A stretch of DNA of 64,000 nt from CALKXV01 sp965228905 (GCA_965228905.1 CBDDII010000003.1:2170001-2234000); one strand, 5' to 3'. Counted from the stretch's first letter, positions 50,678-59,345 are shown. Notes: generated from the letters alone by a model not told the origin. Made by a program: numbers and translations.

Positions 50678-51122
50678 CGTCGTCAATCCGGGAAATCCGG
50701 CGCGATTGATCCGGCGGAATAAACATCGGGTTGAAAACCGCGTGATTCATGTTTCCGCCATAGTCCGTACCGTTGGTCCTGTCATTGGTTCCGGTTTGGA
50801 AACGCGGATCCTCCTGTCGTGGTGGCTGGGTTTCCTGCGCTTTGGCGAGTAACCTGTTGGGCCATGGTGAAAACCAGGTCTGGCGATGCTTGTGCCAGTG
50901 TTTCCGATAGCCAAACAATGTTGAAAAATAGGGGGGTAGCGCCCCGCCTTAATCCCCTGTCGTAACGCCCCTGATCCCCGGAGACCGCCACCTTTCTGCC
51001 GCTTTTTCCTTTGGCCCAGCCGCCACATTGGTTAACGTTCGCATACCTCGCTGGGGGGTAGCGGGTGGCACAAATGGGGGAGCCGCTCGCGCTTCACAGG
51101 TGACTGTGGAGAAGGGTATCGA
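50678..51122. other. intergenic before the second Hint gene
   Basis: About 445 bp without a recognisable gene. Short frames on both strands lack family resemblance. The last 20 bp hold GGAGAAGGG, the ribosome binding site of the Hint gene. Confidence 0.45.
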
Positions 51123-51830
51123 GTGCTGCCGTTTGGCAGCGGGGATCGATGCGCCCCGTGTGTATGGCCTGGTGGAAGGCCTGGCGGAAAACGCATTGAT
51201 CCCCGCATCTCTCGCCCGTTCATCCCTCGCATTGGGGGCAGGACGCTGGCAGTTTCACCTTGTTTTACGCCCGGCACGCTGATCGCGACGGATCGCGGAT
51301 TGCGTGCCTTGGAAGCCTTGCGGCGCGGAGATCGCGTCATCACCCGTGACAACGGGTTGAAGCGGATCACCTGGGTCGGGTCGCGGACGTTCGACTATCA
51401 CGACCTGATCGAGATCGAAGGGTTGCGCCCGGTCCTGGTTCGTGCCGGTGCCCTGGGGCAAGGCTATCCCGACCGCGACATGATCGTCAGCCCCGAACAC
51501 CGGTTTCTTCTGGAGCCTTCGAGCCCGCTCAATGCCCGGGGAACGGGCGAACTTCTGGTAGCGGCGAAGCGCCTGGTGAACGGGCGCGGCATCAAGTGGG
51601 CCTCGATGCTAGGGGTGAGTTACCTGCACATTCTCTTGAACGCCCACGAGGTGATCCTGGCCAACGGGGCATGGACCGAAAGCTTTCATCCCGACGACCA
51701 CGTGATGCGGGAACTGGCCCCGGAACAACGCCAGGAGATCCTGATCCTGTTCCCCGAAATCGCGACAATGGGGGCCGCCAAGCGGTTTCCCGCGGCACGT
51801 CCGATCCCGAAAAGCCGTTTCGACAGTTGA
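51123..51830 (+). CDS. Hint domain-containing protein
   Basis: Protein of 235 residues of the Hedgehog/intein-domain family abundant in Rhodobacteraceae. The Hint start is SPCFTPGTLIATDRGLRALEALRRGDRVITRDNG-type at about residue 45, with the nucleophile Cys47, and the later block is MIVSPEHRFLL near 120. SYLHILLNAHEVILANGAWTESFHPDD near 160-186 is typical of the C-terminal part. The N-terminal 44 residues are short and carry no signal peptide. GTG start is supported by AAGGG 7 bases upstream. It could be self-processing or an unlinked Hint module. Confidence 0.82.
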   Translation: MLPFGSGDRCAPCVWPGGRPGGKRIDPRISRPFIPRIGGRTLAVSPCFTPGTLIATDRGLRALEALRRGDRVITRDNGLKRITWVGSRTFDYHDLIEIEGLRPVLVRAGALGQGYPDRDMIVSPEHRFLLEPSSPLNARGTGELLVAAKRLVNGRGIKWASMLGVSYLHILLNAHEVILANGAWTESFHPDDHVMRELAPEQRQEILILFPEIATMGAAKRFPAARPIPKSRFDS

Positions 51831-51843
51831 AGCGGATCAACAG

Positions 51844-51939
51844 TGCGTATTTGAAAAGCGATGAAGGACCATCGGGTGTTCCCGGAACGGAGACGTCAGG
51901 GGCGTGGCGCTCTGGGCTTCATCGCTTTAAAAATACGCA
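51844..51939. repeat. large inverted repeat upstream of alaS
   Basis: Arms 51844-51866 (starts TGCGTATTTG, ends GCGATGAAG) and 51917-51939 (starts CTTCATCGC, ends AAATACGCA) pair over about 20 of 23 positions. The 50-base interior contains the short palindrome GTTCC-C-GGAAC. It lies 89 bp before the alaS ATG. Could be a terminator of the Hint gene, a structured leader or a small mobile-repeat remnant. Confidence 0.6.
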
Positions 51940-51959
51940 TTTGCCGGGCTTTGCCACAA

Positions 51960-52004
51960 GTGCTGCCATGGACAGTCCGGGCGGCGGCGGCTAATCAGTC
52001 CTGA
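51960..52004 (+). CDS. possible alanine-rich leader peptide upstream of alaS
   Basis: A 14-codon frame from GTG reads MLPWTVRAAAANQS and has four consecutive Ala codons (three GCG, one GCT), ending 23 bases before alaS. An overlapping ATG frame reads MDSPGGGG. In a high-GC genome GCG runs occur by chance, and no downstream terminator hairpin is seen, so this is tentative. Confidence 0.2.
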   Translation: MLPWTVRAAAANQS

Positions 52005-52027
52005 CCATTTCTGCCCCGGATGAGACG

Positions 52028-54691
52028 ATGACCAGCCTGAACGATATCCGCTCGACCTTTCTTGGCTATTTCGACCGCAACGAACATGAGGTCGTTGCCT
52101 CTTCGCCCCTTGTGCCCCGGAACGATCCGACGCTGATGTTCGTCAACTCGGGCATGGTGCAGTTCAAGAACCTGTTCACGGGGCTTGAGAAACGCGATTA
52201 CGTGCGCGCGACGACGGCTCAGAAATGCGTGCGGGCCGGGGGCAAGCACAACGATCTGGACAATGTGGGGTATACCGCAAGGCATCACACGTTTTTCGAG
52301 ATGCTGGGGAACTTCTCTTTCGGCGATTATTTCAAGGACGACGCCATTCCCTTTGCCTGGAACCTGTTGACCGGGGATTTCGGGATCGACAAGGAGCGCC
52401 TCTTGGTCACGGTCTATCACACCGATGACGAAGCGGCCGAGATCTGGGAAAAGGTCGGCGTGCCCGAGGACCGGATCATCCGGATCGCGACAACCGACAA
52501 TTTCTGGCAGATGGGGCCGACGGGCCCTTGTGGCCCTTGTACCGAGATTTTCTATGACCACGGCGATCACATCTGGGGCGGACCTCCGGGTAGCCCGGAA
52601 GAAGACGGCGACCGGTTCATCGAGATCTGGAACATCGTTTTCATGCAGAACGAGCAGTTCGAGGATGGCTCGATGCGCGAGTTGGACATGCAATCGATCG
52701 ACACCGGCATGGGGCTGGAACGGATCGGGGCCTTGTTGCAGGGCAAGCATGACAATTACGACACCGACACGATGCGTGCCCTGATGGAGGCTTCGGCCCA
52801 TGCCACGAGTGCGGATGTGGACGGCCCTGCCAACGTGCATCACCGGGTGGTGGCAGACCACCTGCGCTCGACCTCTTTCCTGATTGCCGATGGCGTGATG
52901 CCGTCGAACGAGGGGCGCGGTTACGTGCTGCGCCGGATCATGCGCCGCGCGATGCGCCATGCGCATATGGCCGGTGCCAAGGATCCGGTGATGCACCGGC
53001 TGGTGCCCGCGCTGGTCGGCGAGATGGGGCAGGCCTATCCGGAGTTGGGGCGCGCGCAGGCGCTGATCGAGCAGACGCTGGAGACCGAGGAGACCCGGTT
53101 CCTGCAAACGCTGGAGCGCGGGTTGAAGCTGTTGGACGAAGAATTGACGTCTTTGCCCGAAGAGTCGGAACTTCCCGGTGAGGCGGCTTTCAAGCTTTAT
53201 GACACCTATGGGTTCCCGTTGGATCTGACCCAGGACGCCTTGCGCGAAAAGGGCCGTTCCGTGGATGTGGCCGGGTTCGACGCGGCGATGGAAGCGCAGA
53301 AGGCCAAGGCGCGGGCGGCCTGGTCCGGCTCGGGCGAGGCCAAGGATGCTGCTGTCTGGTTCGATATTGCGGAGGCGAATGAGGCGACGGAATTTCTTGG
53401 CTACGATACCGAGGTGGCCGAGGGCCAGGTGCTGGCCGTGGTGTCCGATGGTGCCGAGGTTGATGCGCTGAAGGCTGGCGAGAGCGGCTGGGTCATCGTG
53501 AACCAGACGCCGTTTTATGGCGAGGCCGGTGGACAGGTGGGCGACACCGGGACGATCCGTGGCGTGGGCGAGGCCAGCGACATGGGGATTGTCACCGACA
53601 CGCAGCGGTTCGCGGGCGGGCGTATTTTCGGCCATCAGGTGACGGTCGAGAAGGGCGAGATCACCAAGGGCGCGCCTGTGTCCTTGAAGGTGGATCACGC
53701 GCGGCGGTCGACCATTCGGGCCAACCACTCGGCCACGCACCTGTTGCACGAGGCATTGCGCGAAGCACTTGGCGATCACGTGGCACAGCGCGGCTCGCTC
53801 AATGCACCGGACCGTTTGCGGTTCGATTTCAGCCACAACCAGGCGCTGACGCTGGAGGAGTTGAAAGCGGTCGAGGCGCAGGTGAACGATTTCATTCGCC
53901 AGAACTCGCCCGTCGAAACCCGGATCATGACGCCGGACGATGCCCGCGCGATTGGAGCGCAGGCGCTGTTCGGCGAGAAATACGGTGACGAGGTGCGCGT
54001 GGTCTCCATGGGCCGGGCCGATACCGGCAAGGGCGCCGATGGAAATACCTGGTCGATCGAGCTTTGCGGTGGCACCCATGTGACGCGCACGGGTGATATC
54101 GGGGTTTTCGTGACCCTTGGCGATTCTGCGTCGTCTTCGGGTGTGCGCCGGATCGAGGCTTTGACCGGGGATGCGGCGTTCAAGTACCTGTCCGAGCAGG
54201 ATCACCGTTTGGCCGAGGTGGCGCTGGCGTTGAAGGCACAGCCGCAGGAAGTAGCCGAGCGGGTGAAGGCGCTGCAATCCGAGCGGCGCGCGTTGCAGGA
54301 CGAGGTGGCGGAGTTGCGCCGCCAGGTCGCCATGGGCGGCGGCGGGGCGGCCTCCGAGGCCGAGGTGGTGAACGGCATGGCGCTCCATGCCCAGGTGTTG
54401 AGCGGGGTGACGGGCAAGGATCTGCCGCCCCTGATCGACGAACACAAGGCGCGGCTTGGGTCGGGCGCGGTGTTGCTGATTGCTGACACCGGCGGCAAGG
54501 CGGCCGTGGCGGCAGGCGTGACCGATGATCTGACCGGCAGCCTTTCGGCGGTCGACATGGTGCGTGCCGCCGTTGCCGAGCTTGGCGGCAAGGGCGGTGG
54601 TGGTCGCGCGGACATGGCGCAGGGCGGTGGTCCGAGTGCTGAAAATGGCGAGGCGGCGATTGCCGCGGTGAAAAAGCTGATGGAGGGATAG
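52028..54691 (+). CDS. alaS: alanine--tRNA ligase
   Basis: Class II aminoacyl-tRNA synthetase of 887 residues. The catalytic core opens IRSTFLGYFDRNEHEVVASSPLVPRNDPTLMFVNSGMVQFK-type with motif 1, and GRGYVLRRIMRRAMRHAH near 297-314 is motif 3. The editing domain has HSATHLLHEALREALG near 568 and the zinc Cys/His in CGGTHVTRTGDIG near 679. The C-terminal oligomerisation domain follows. Full length. Confidence 0.98.
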   Translation: MTSLNDIRSTFLGYFDRNEHEVVASSPLVPRNDPTLMFVNSGMVQFKNLFTGLEKRDYVRATTAQKCVRAGGKHNDLDNVGYTARHHTFFEMLGNFSFGDYFKDDAIPFAWNLLTGDFGIDKERLLVTVYHTDDEAAEIWEKVGVPEDRIIRIATTDNFWQMGPTGPCGPCTEIFYDHGDHIWGGPPGSPEEDGDRFIEIWNIVFMQNEQFEDGSMRELDMQSIDTGMGLERIGALLQGKHDNYDTDTMRALMEASAHATSADVDGPANVHHRVVADHLRSTSFLIADGVMPSNEGRGYVLRRIMRRAMRHAHMAGAKDPVMHRLVPALVGEMGQAYPELGRAQALIEQTLETEETRFLQTLERGLKLLDEELTSLPEESELPGEAAFKLYDTYGFPLDLTQDALREKGRSVDVAGFDAAMEAQKAKARAAWSGSGEAKDAAVWFDIAEANEATEFLGYDTEVAEGQVLAVVSDGAEVDALKAGESGWVIVNQTPFYGEAGGQVGDTGTIRGVGEASDMGIVTDTQRFAGGRIFGHQVTVEKGEITKGAPVSLKVDHARRSTIRANHSATHLLHEALREALGDHVAQRGSLNAPDRLRFDFSHNQALTLEELKAVEAQVNDFIRQNSPVETRIMTPDDARAIGAQALFGEKYGDEVRVVSMGRADTGKGADGNTWSIELCGGTHVTRTGDIGVFVTLGDSASSSGVRRIEALTGDAAFKYLSEQDHRLAEVALALKAQPQEVAERVKALQSERRALQDEVAELRRQVAMGGGGAASEAEVVNGMALHAQVLSGVTGKDLPPLIDEHKARLGSGAVLLIADTGGKAAVAAGVTDDLTGSLSAVDMVRAAVAELGGKGGGGRADMAQGGGPSAENGEAAIAAVKKLMEG

Positions 54692-54979
54692 ATGCCCGCA
54701 CTCTGGATTGCCCACGTCGATGTCACGGACGAGGAAAAGTACGGCGAATACGTCAAGATCGCGTCCGAGGTGATCCCGGCCCACGGCGGCAAGTTCATCG
54801 CCCGTGGCGGCAAGGTGGTGCATTTCGAAGGCATCGAGCGGCCCCGCAACGTGGTGGCGAAATTCCCGAGCGTGGAGGCGGCGGAAGCGGCCTATAACGA
54901 TCCGCGCTACCAGGAGGCGGTGAAGATCGCCAAAGTGGCCTCGACCCGCGAATTGATGGTCGTCGAGACCGACGAATAG
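54692..54979 (+). CDS. DUF1330 family protein
   Basis: Small cytoplasmic protein of 95 residues. It starts PALWIAHVDVTDEEKYGEY and contains GGKFIARGGKVVHFEG near 32-47, NVVAKFPSVEAAEAAYNDPRYQEA near 53-76, the DUF1330 core with a ferredoxin-like fold. The ATG directly follows the alaS TAG, so it is co-transcribed with alaS. Function unknown. Confidence 0.9.
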   Translation: MPALWIAHVDVTDEEKYGEYVKIASEVIPAHGGKFIARGGKVVHFEGIERPRNVVAKFPSVEAAEAAYNDPRYQEAVKIAKVASTRELMVVETDE

Positions 54980-54988
54980 GGGCGCGTC

Positions 54989-55540
54989 TTGGCGCGGATC
55001 ATTCTTCTGCATGGCGCGTCGAGTTCGGGGAAAACGACTTTGGCGCGGGCCTTGCAGGAGCAGTTGCCGACGCCCTTCTGGCATTTTTCGCTGGATCATC
55101 TGCGCGACGGTGGCGTCTTGCCCATGGCACGGTTCCGACGGGGCGATCTGGACTGGAAGGCGCATCGGGCGGCGGTCTTTGACGGGCTGCACCGCATGGT
55201 GGCCGCAGCGGCGGATGCGGGCAACGATCTGATTTTCGAGCATATTCTGGAAGGCGACGGCTGGCTGGACGAATTGCAGCGGCTTTTCGCGGGTCACGAC
55301 GTGTTCTTTGTTGGCCTGTTTTGCGACCCTTCGGTATTGGCGCAAAGAGAGGAGCAACGCGGGGATCGGCCTTTGGGAAGTGCCGTACGGGATGCGGCGC
55401 AGGTTCATGAAGGGTTGCGTTACGATCTGGAGCTTCGCTCGGAGGATGGTGTCGAGGCGAACGTGGCGCGGTTGTTGGAAGCGTGGCAAGATCCGTCGCG
55501 GAGCGTGTCGGAGTTTTCGTTGCGAAAAGCCGAGCACTGA
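54989..55540 (+). CDS. chloramphenicol-phosphotransferase-like P-loop kinase
   Basis: P-loop protein of 183 residues of the CPT-like group. Walker A HGASSSGKTTLARAL lies near residue 8-22. FWHFSLDHLRDG near 30 and DLIFEHILEGDGWL near 79 match the fold that places Asp near the substrate hydroxyl, and VFFVGLFCDPSVLAQREEQRGDRPLG near 105-130 carries the lid arginines. It is annotated by resemblance only; relatives act on unknown small molecules and most are not resistance genes. The TTG start is 9 bp after the DUF1330 stop. Confidence 0.72.
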   Translation: MARIILLHGASSSGKTTLARALQEQLPTPFWHFSLDHLRDGGVLPMARFRRGDLDWKAHRAAVFDGLHRMVAAAADAGNDLIFEHILEGDGWLDELQRLFAGHDVFFVGLFCDPSVLAQREEQRGDRPLGSAVRDAAQVHEGLRYDLELRSEDGVEANVARLLEAWQDPSRSVSEFSLRKAEH

Positions 55541-55561
55541 TCGCAACTCGGGGGGAAATCG

Positions 55562-56368
55562 TCAGCTCTTGCCGGAGGTCAGCATTGCGTCCACGTCTCC
55601 GCCGGCAATCACCTTGGTCAGTTCCGAAAAATCGCCCTTGTCGAACATGGAAACGCCGGCATCGCGGATCACCCGATGTGTCACACGCGCCAGCGCCGAG
55701 CCAAGCGAAAGCCGCGCGGCCCCCATTTGCGCGAATTCGGTGCGTGTCATCTTGGCGTAAGGCCCTGCGACCAGCACGTTGACAGGTTTGTCGGTGGCGG
55801 CGATGACGCGCTTCAGTTCCTCGACATTTGGCGGCAGCGGCACATAGAGGCAGTCCGCGCCAGCCTCGTCGAAGGCGCGGATGCGCTTCAGGGCCTCTTC
55901 CATGTCGTAATGCCCGTTCATCACGCCATCGGCGCGGGCGACCAGAACGAAGTCGGCAGGCAGGGCGCGGGCGGCTTCGACGGCGGCGCGGATACGGTCC
56001 ACCGCTTCTTCAAAGGGATAGGCGCGGTCGTCGGGCAGGGCGGCGTCTTCGATGGATATGCCTGCCAGCCCCGCTTGGGCGGCCAGCGTCACGGTTTCGG
56101 CCACGACCTCGGGCGCATGGCCAAAGCCGTTTTCGAAGTCGCCCGACACCGGGACATCAACCGCCGCGACCAGATCGGCGGCATGGGCCAGAGCCTCCTC
56201 CCGGCTGACGAGTCCGCCGTCGGGGCGACCCAAGGTGAAGGCATGGGCGGCTGATGAGGTGGCGATGGCTTGCGCGCCAAGGGCTTCGAGCATCCTGGCC
56301 GAGCCCCTGTCCCAGGCATTGGCAAGGATGAAGGGATCGCCCTTCTTGTGGAGGTCACGAAAGCTCAT
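55562..56368 (-). CDS. isocitrate lyase/PEP mutase family protein
   Basis: TIM-barrel enzyme of 268 residues. It starts FRDLHKKGDPFILANAWDRGSARMLEALGA and has VPVSGDFENGFG near 73-84, SIEDAALPDD near 106 and LVARADGVMNGH near 141, all typical of the ICL/PEPM superfamily with Mg-binding Asp/Glu. The PEP-mutase lid motif with EDKxxPKxNS is not present, so phosphonate synthesis is unlikely. 2-methylisocitrate-lyase-like or oxaloacetate-hydrolase-like activity is possible. It overlaps the aminotransferase by ATGA. Confidence 0.85.
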   Translation of the reverse strand: MSFRDLHKKGDPFILANAWDRGSARMLEALGAQAIATSSAAHAFTLGRPDGGLVSREEALAHAADLVAAVDVPVSGDFENGFGHAPEVVAETVTLAAQAGLAGISIEDAALPDDRAYPFEEAVDRIRAAVEAARALPADFVLVARADGVMNGHYDMEEALKRIRAFDEAGADCLYVPLPPNVEELKRVIAATDKPVNVLVAGPYAKMTRTEFAQMGAARLSLGSALARVTHRVIRDAGVSMFDKGDFSELTKVIAGGDVDAMLTSGKS

Positions 56369-57543
56369 GCGGCGTCTTTCAGGAAGGTGTCGAAGAAATC
56401 GCAGATGGCGTGGGCGGCCTGCTTCAGCCGCTCGTCCGAGGTGGTGAGGGCGACGCGGATATGACCCGCCGCCGCTTCGCCGAAGCTTTCGCCGGGCATG
56501 ACGGCGATCAGGCGGTCTTCCAGCAGGCGGTCGGCGAAATCCTCGCCCGAAAGGCCGGTGCGGCGGACGTCCAGCATCAGGTACATCGTGGCCGTCGAAG
56601 GTACGATGGTCATGCCGCGCGCGGCGAAGATGGTGCTGATGGCGGCATGGCGGCGGCGGAATGGTTCGGATATCTCGGCCTCAAGGATCGGGCCGCGTTC
56701 CAGCGCGAAAACACCCGCATCCTGCAGGTAACCGGGCAGGCCGTAGGTCGTGTGGGTCGAGAGGTTGATCGTGTGCTCGATCGCCTCTTCCGGGCCGATC
56801 AGCCAGCCGATCCGGCTACCGGTCATGGCGTGGCTTTTCGACAGCGAGCCGATCACCAGCGTGCGGTCCTGCAGGCCGGGCAGGGCGCGGGGCGACAGAT
56901 GTGCACCCTCCCAAAGCTGGGTGTCGTAGACCTCGTCCGAGATCAGCCACATGTCGTTGTCACTCACGAAGCCGCCGATGGTCTCCAGCGTTTCGGTGCC
57001 ATAGACGACGCCCGTGGGGTTGTTCGGCGAGTTGATGAGGAGGGATCGCGCGGGGCTGGCCGTATCAAGCTCGGCTCGTGTCGGCTGGAACCCGTTGTCG
57101 GCGCTGGCCTTCACCGCCTCGGCCCGCGCGCCGGTGCCCCGGATCGTGCCGGGGTAGGTGGCGTAATAGGGGTCGATGAAAAGCGCAGTTTCGCCGGGGT
57201 CGCAGACCACCGCGTGGGACAGGAACAGGGCCGCTTGCCCGCCTGCCGTGATGACCACGTTGTCGCGGGTTGTCTTGACGCCCGTGATCCTTTCGGTCCG
57301 GGCCGCCACGTGATCGCGCAATGCGTCGATACCAGGGATCGAGGCATAGCCGGTGTGCCCCTTCAGGGCGGCATCGTACATCGCCTTCAGAATCGCCGGA
57401 TCGGTCTTCCTGTCATGCTCGCCAATGGTCAGTTCGATCACGGGTTTGCCCGCACCGATCATCGCCCGGCTTTTGCGGTAGATGTCCCACCCGTCCGAGC
57501 CGCCGCCGGTCAGGGTTTCGATGCGTTTGGAAAATCTGGTCAT
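56365..57543 (-). CDS. class I/II aminotransferase (PLP-dependent)
   Basis: Enzyme of 392 residues of the AAT-I fold. VITAGGQAALFLSHAVVCDPG near 94 lies by the PLP phosphate; SPNNPTGVVYG near 170 and WLISDEVYDTQLW near 198 hold the Asn/Asp/Tyr that contact PLP; the Schiff-base lysine is in GSLSKSHAMTGSRIGW near 232. The C-terminal HIRVALTTSDERLKQAA fits. Substrate uncertain (aspartate, aromatic or succinyldiaminopimelate type). Downstream PEPM-family gene overlaps by 4 bp. Confidence 0.9.
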   Translation of the reverse strand: MTRFSKRIETLTGGGSDGWDIYRKSRAMIGAGKPVIELTIGEHDRKTDPAILKAMYDAALKGHTGYASIPGIDALRDHVAARTERITGVKTTRDNVVITAGGQAALFLSHAVVCDPGETALFIDPYYATYPGTIRGTGARAEAVKASADNGFQPTRAELDTASPARSLLINSPNNPTGVVYGTETLETIGGFVSDNDMWLISDEVYDTQLWEGAHLSPRALPGLQDRTLVIGSLSKSHAMTGSRIGWLIGPEEAIEHTINLSTHTTYGLPGYLQDAGVFALERGPILEAEISEPFRRRHAAISTIFAARGMTIVPSTATMYLMLDVRRTGLSGEDFADRLLEDRLIAVMPGESFGEAAAGHIRVALTTSDERLKQAAHAICDFFDTFLKDAA

Positions 57544-57632
57544 GGGATCAGTTGCCTTTCTCCCGCCCGGTTAGTCAAATGAATGATGTTTAGGGCAGGT
57601 TTCAAGGATTTTGATGAATAGTTGATTTTTCT

Positions 57633-57661
57633 TTGCATTGCGTGAATGCCGCGCCTATTCT
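57633..57661 (+). promoter_or_regulatory. sigma-70-like promoter of the cysS leader
   Basis: A -35 like TTGCAT (57633-57638) and a -10 like TATTCT (57656-57661) are 17 bases apart. Start of transcription is expected near 57667-57669, on the ATG of the 13-codon cysteine-rich frame, so that frame would be leaderless. Confidence 0.6.
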
Positions 57662-57668
57662 GCCAAGC

Positions 57669-57710
57669 ATGAACCGGAACTGCATCATTTGCTGCATTAT
57701 TCCCTGCTGA
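57669..57710 (+). CDS. cysteine-rich 13-residue leader peptide upstream of cysS
   Basis: The frame MNRNCIICCIIPC, ending TGA, has four TGC codons out of 13, two adjacent. No ribosome binding site precedes it, which fits leaderless translation from the predicted start site. It is followed by an 8-bp stem CGCGCGGG (57719-57726) / CCCGCGCG (57763-57770), then the cysS ribosome binding site. I infer a leader through which cysteinyl-tRNA supply controls cysS. It is too short for standard gene callers. No experimental support. Confidence 0.55.
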   Translation: MNRNCIICCIIPC

Positions 57711-57718
57711 CAACACGT

Positions 57719-57770
57719 CGCGCGGGCCGGTCCCTTTTACTTCCAACATGACCAAGCTAAGACCCGCGCG
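57719..57770 (+). promoter_or_regulatory. candidate attenuation stem-loop in the cysS leader RNA
   Basis: CGCGCGGG (57719-57726) pairs perfectly with CCCGCGCG (57763-57770), with GGTC/GACC inside (57729-57732, 57750-57753). The 3' arm is itself part of the palindrome CCCGCGCGGG, giving an alternative fold. No T run follows, so it would act on translation or Rho access rather than as an intrinsic terminator. CTTCC at 57740-57744 could pair with GGAAG of the cysS ribosome binding site (57788-57792). Confidence 0.45.
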
Positions 57771-57796
57771 GGACACATTTGCCCGAAGGAAGGCGC

Positions 57797-59224
57797 ATGA
57801 CCGACATCCAGCTTTACAACACCGCAACCCGGAAGAAAGAGCGGTTCGAGCCGCTGAACCCCGAGAACGTGCGGATGTATGTCTGTGGGCCGACGGTTTA
57901 TGACCGGGCGCACATCGGGAATGCGCGGCCGGTGATCGTGTTTGACACGCTGTTTCGGCTGCTGAGGCATGTCTACGGGCCGGATCATGTGACCTACGTG
58001 CGGAACTTCACGGACGTGGATGACAAGATCAATGCCCGCGCCGCCGCAGAAGGCCGCCCGATCCGCGACATCACGGACGAAACGACGCGCTGGTATCTGG
58101 AGGATATGGCCGCCGTCGGGGCCTTGAAGCCGACCGAGATGCCGCGTGCCACCGACTGGATCGGTGAGATGATCGCGATGGCGGAAGGGCTGATTGAGAA
58201 GGGCCACGCCTATGAGACTGAGGGGCATGTGCTGTTCCGCGTGCGGTCTTACACGGAATACGGGGCGCTTTCGGGTCGGTCTGTCGATGACATGATCGCG
58301 GGTGCGCGGGTCGAGGTGGCGCCTTTCAAGGAAGACCCGATGGATTTCGTGATCTGGAAGCCCTCGGACGCGGGCACGCCGGGGTGGGAGTCACCCTGGG
58401 GTCGGGGGCGACCGGGTTGGCACATCGAATGCTCGGCCATGGCGTTCGGGCTTTTGGGTGCCGAGTTCGACATTCACGGCGGCGGCAACGACTTGCAGTT
58501 TCCTCATCATGAGAACGAGATCGCGCAGTCGAAGTGCATGGGGCATGGGTTCGCGCGATACTGGATGCACAACGAGATGTTGCAGGTCGAGGGCAAGAAG
58601 ATGTCCAAGTCATTGGGCAACTTTTTTACCGTGCGGGATTTGCTGGACCAGGGCGTGCCGGGGGAGGTGATCCGGTTTGTGTTTTTGAGCACGCATTACC
58701 GGAAGCCGATGGATTGGACGGCGGAGAAGGCGCGGGAGGCGGAAGGACACTTGAACGCGTGGTTCAATATCAAGCGCAAGTGGCTCTCTGAACCGATCTC
58801 TGCATCTGACTTGAGGCGATTGGCTGACAAAGAGTTTGTCGGGTTGCTGGCCAACGATCTGAATACCCCGGGCGCGCTCGCCCGGTTGATGGAATTGGCC
58901 AAGATGGCGCGGGATAAGGTTGAAGTAGACTCGGATGAAGTGAGGGCCTTTGTCGCTTCTGCAAAAATGCTTGGGTTTAAAAACTTTGACGCTCAGTCAC
59001 AGGCACGGAAAAATGCTGTTGAACGAGCATTCGAGAAAGCTGACGTGGTTCGATCACTACTCGATGCTAGAACAGAAGCCAAACTTGCGAAGGACTTCCA
59101 GCGCGCTGATGAGATTCGAGACGCATTGATCGGTGCTGGAGTAGCAATCAAGGATACGCCAGAAGGATCAAGCTGGGAGCCGACATCCGATTTCGACCCC
59201 TCCAAACTGGAGGCCCTGAAATGA
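57797..59224 (+). CDS. cysS: cysteine--tRNA ligase
   Basis: Class I aminoacyl-tRNA synthetase of 475 residues. The HIGH motif is in YVCGPTVYDRAHIGNARPVI near 29-48, with a zinc cysteine just before it, and other zinc ligands are in GWHIECSAMAFGLLGAEFDIHGGGNDLQFPHHENE-type region (near 205-235). The KMSKS loop is KKMSKSLGN near 269. The start MTDIQLYN follows GAAGGAAGG by 5 bases. It is preceded by a candidate cysteine-responsive leader. Confidence 0.97.
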   Translation: MTDIQLYNTATRKKERFEPLNPENVRMYVCGPTVYDRAHIGNARPVIVFDTLFRLLRHVYGPDHVTYVRNFTDVDDKINARAAAEGRPIRDITDETTRWYLEDMAAVGALKPTEMPRATDWIGEMIAMAEGLIEKGHAYETEGHVLFRVRSYTEYGALSGRSVDDMIAGARVEVAPFKEDPMDFVIWKPSDAGTPGWESPWGRGRPGWHIECSAMAFGLLGAEFDIHGGGNDLQFPHHENEIAQSKCMGHGFARYWMHNEMLQVEGKKMSKSLGNFFTVRDLLDQGVPGEVIRFVFLSTHYRKPMDWTAEKAREAEGHLNAWFNIKRKWLSEPISASDLRRLADKEFVGLLANDLNTPGALARLMELAKMARDKVEVDSDEVRAFVASAKMLGFKNFDAQSQARKNAVERAFEKADVVRSLLDARTEAKLAKDFQRADEIRDALIGAGVAIKDTPEGSSWEPTSDFDPSKLEALK

Positions 59225-59345
59225 CCGTCGATCATAGAACTGAGGGCGGCGCCCGGCACGAGGGCGGGAAGCGAAGCGCCCGCCCTGGGGGCGGGTCGGG
59301 CGCTGCCCGGTGTTACACACCGGGCGGGATAAGTGGGATGGGCCA

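Noticed and set aside
51027..51282. 84-codon frame overlapping the start of the second Hint gene
   Set aside because: Another frame of the same DNA; the Hint frame has a clear ribosome binding site and a recognisable domain.
54989..55540. antibiotic resistance gene (chloramphenicol phosphotransferase)
   Set aside because: Only the kinase fold is shared; most CPT-like proteins in environmental bacteria have unknown substrates, and context gives no support.
51995..55546. 1183-codon open frame antisense to alaS and its neighbours
   Set aside because: Also a GC-skew shadow; alaS, the DUF1330 gene and the kinase on the plus strand are well supported.
55562..56368. PEP mutase making phosphonates, linked to the Phn transporter
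   Set aside because: The EDKxxPKxNS motif of true PEP mutases is absent, the gene is 48 kb away and is coupled to a general aminotransferase.
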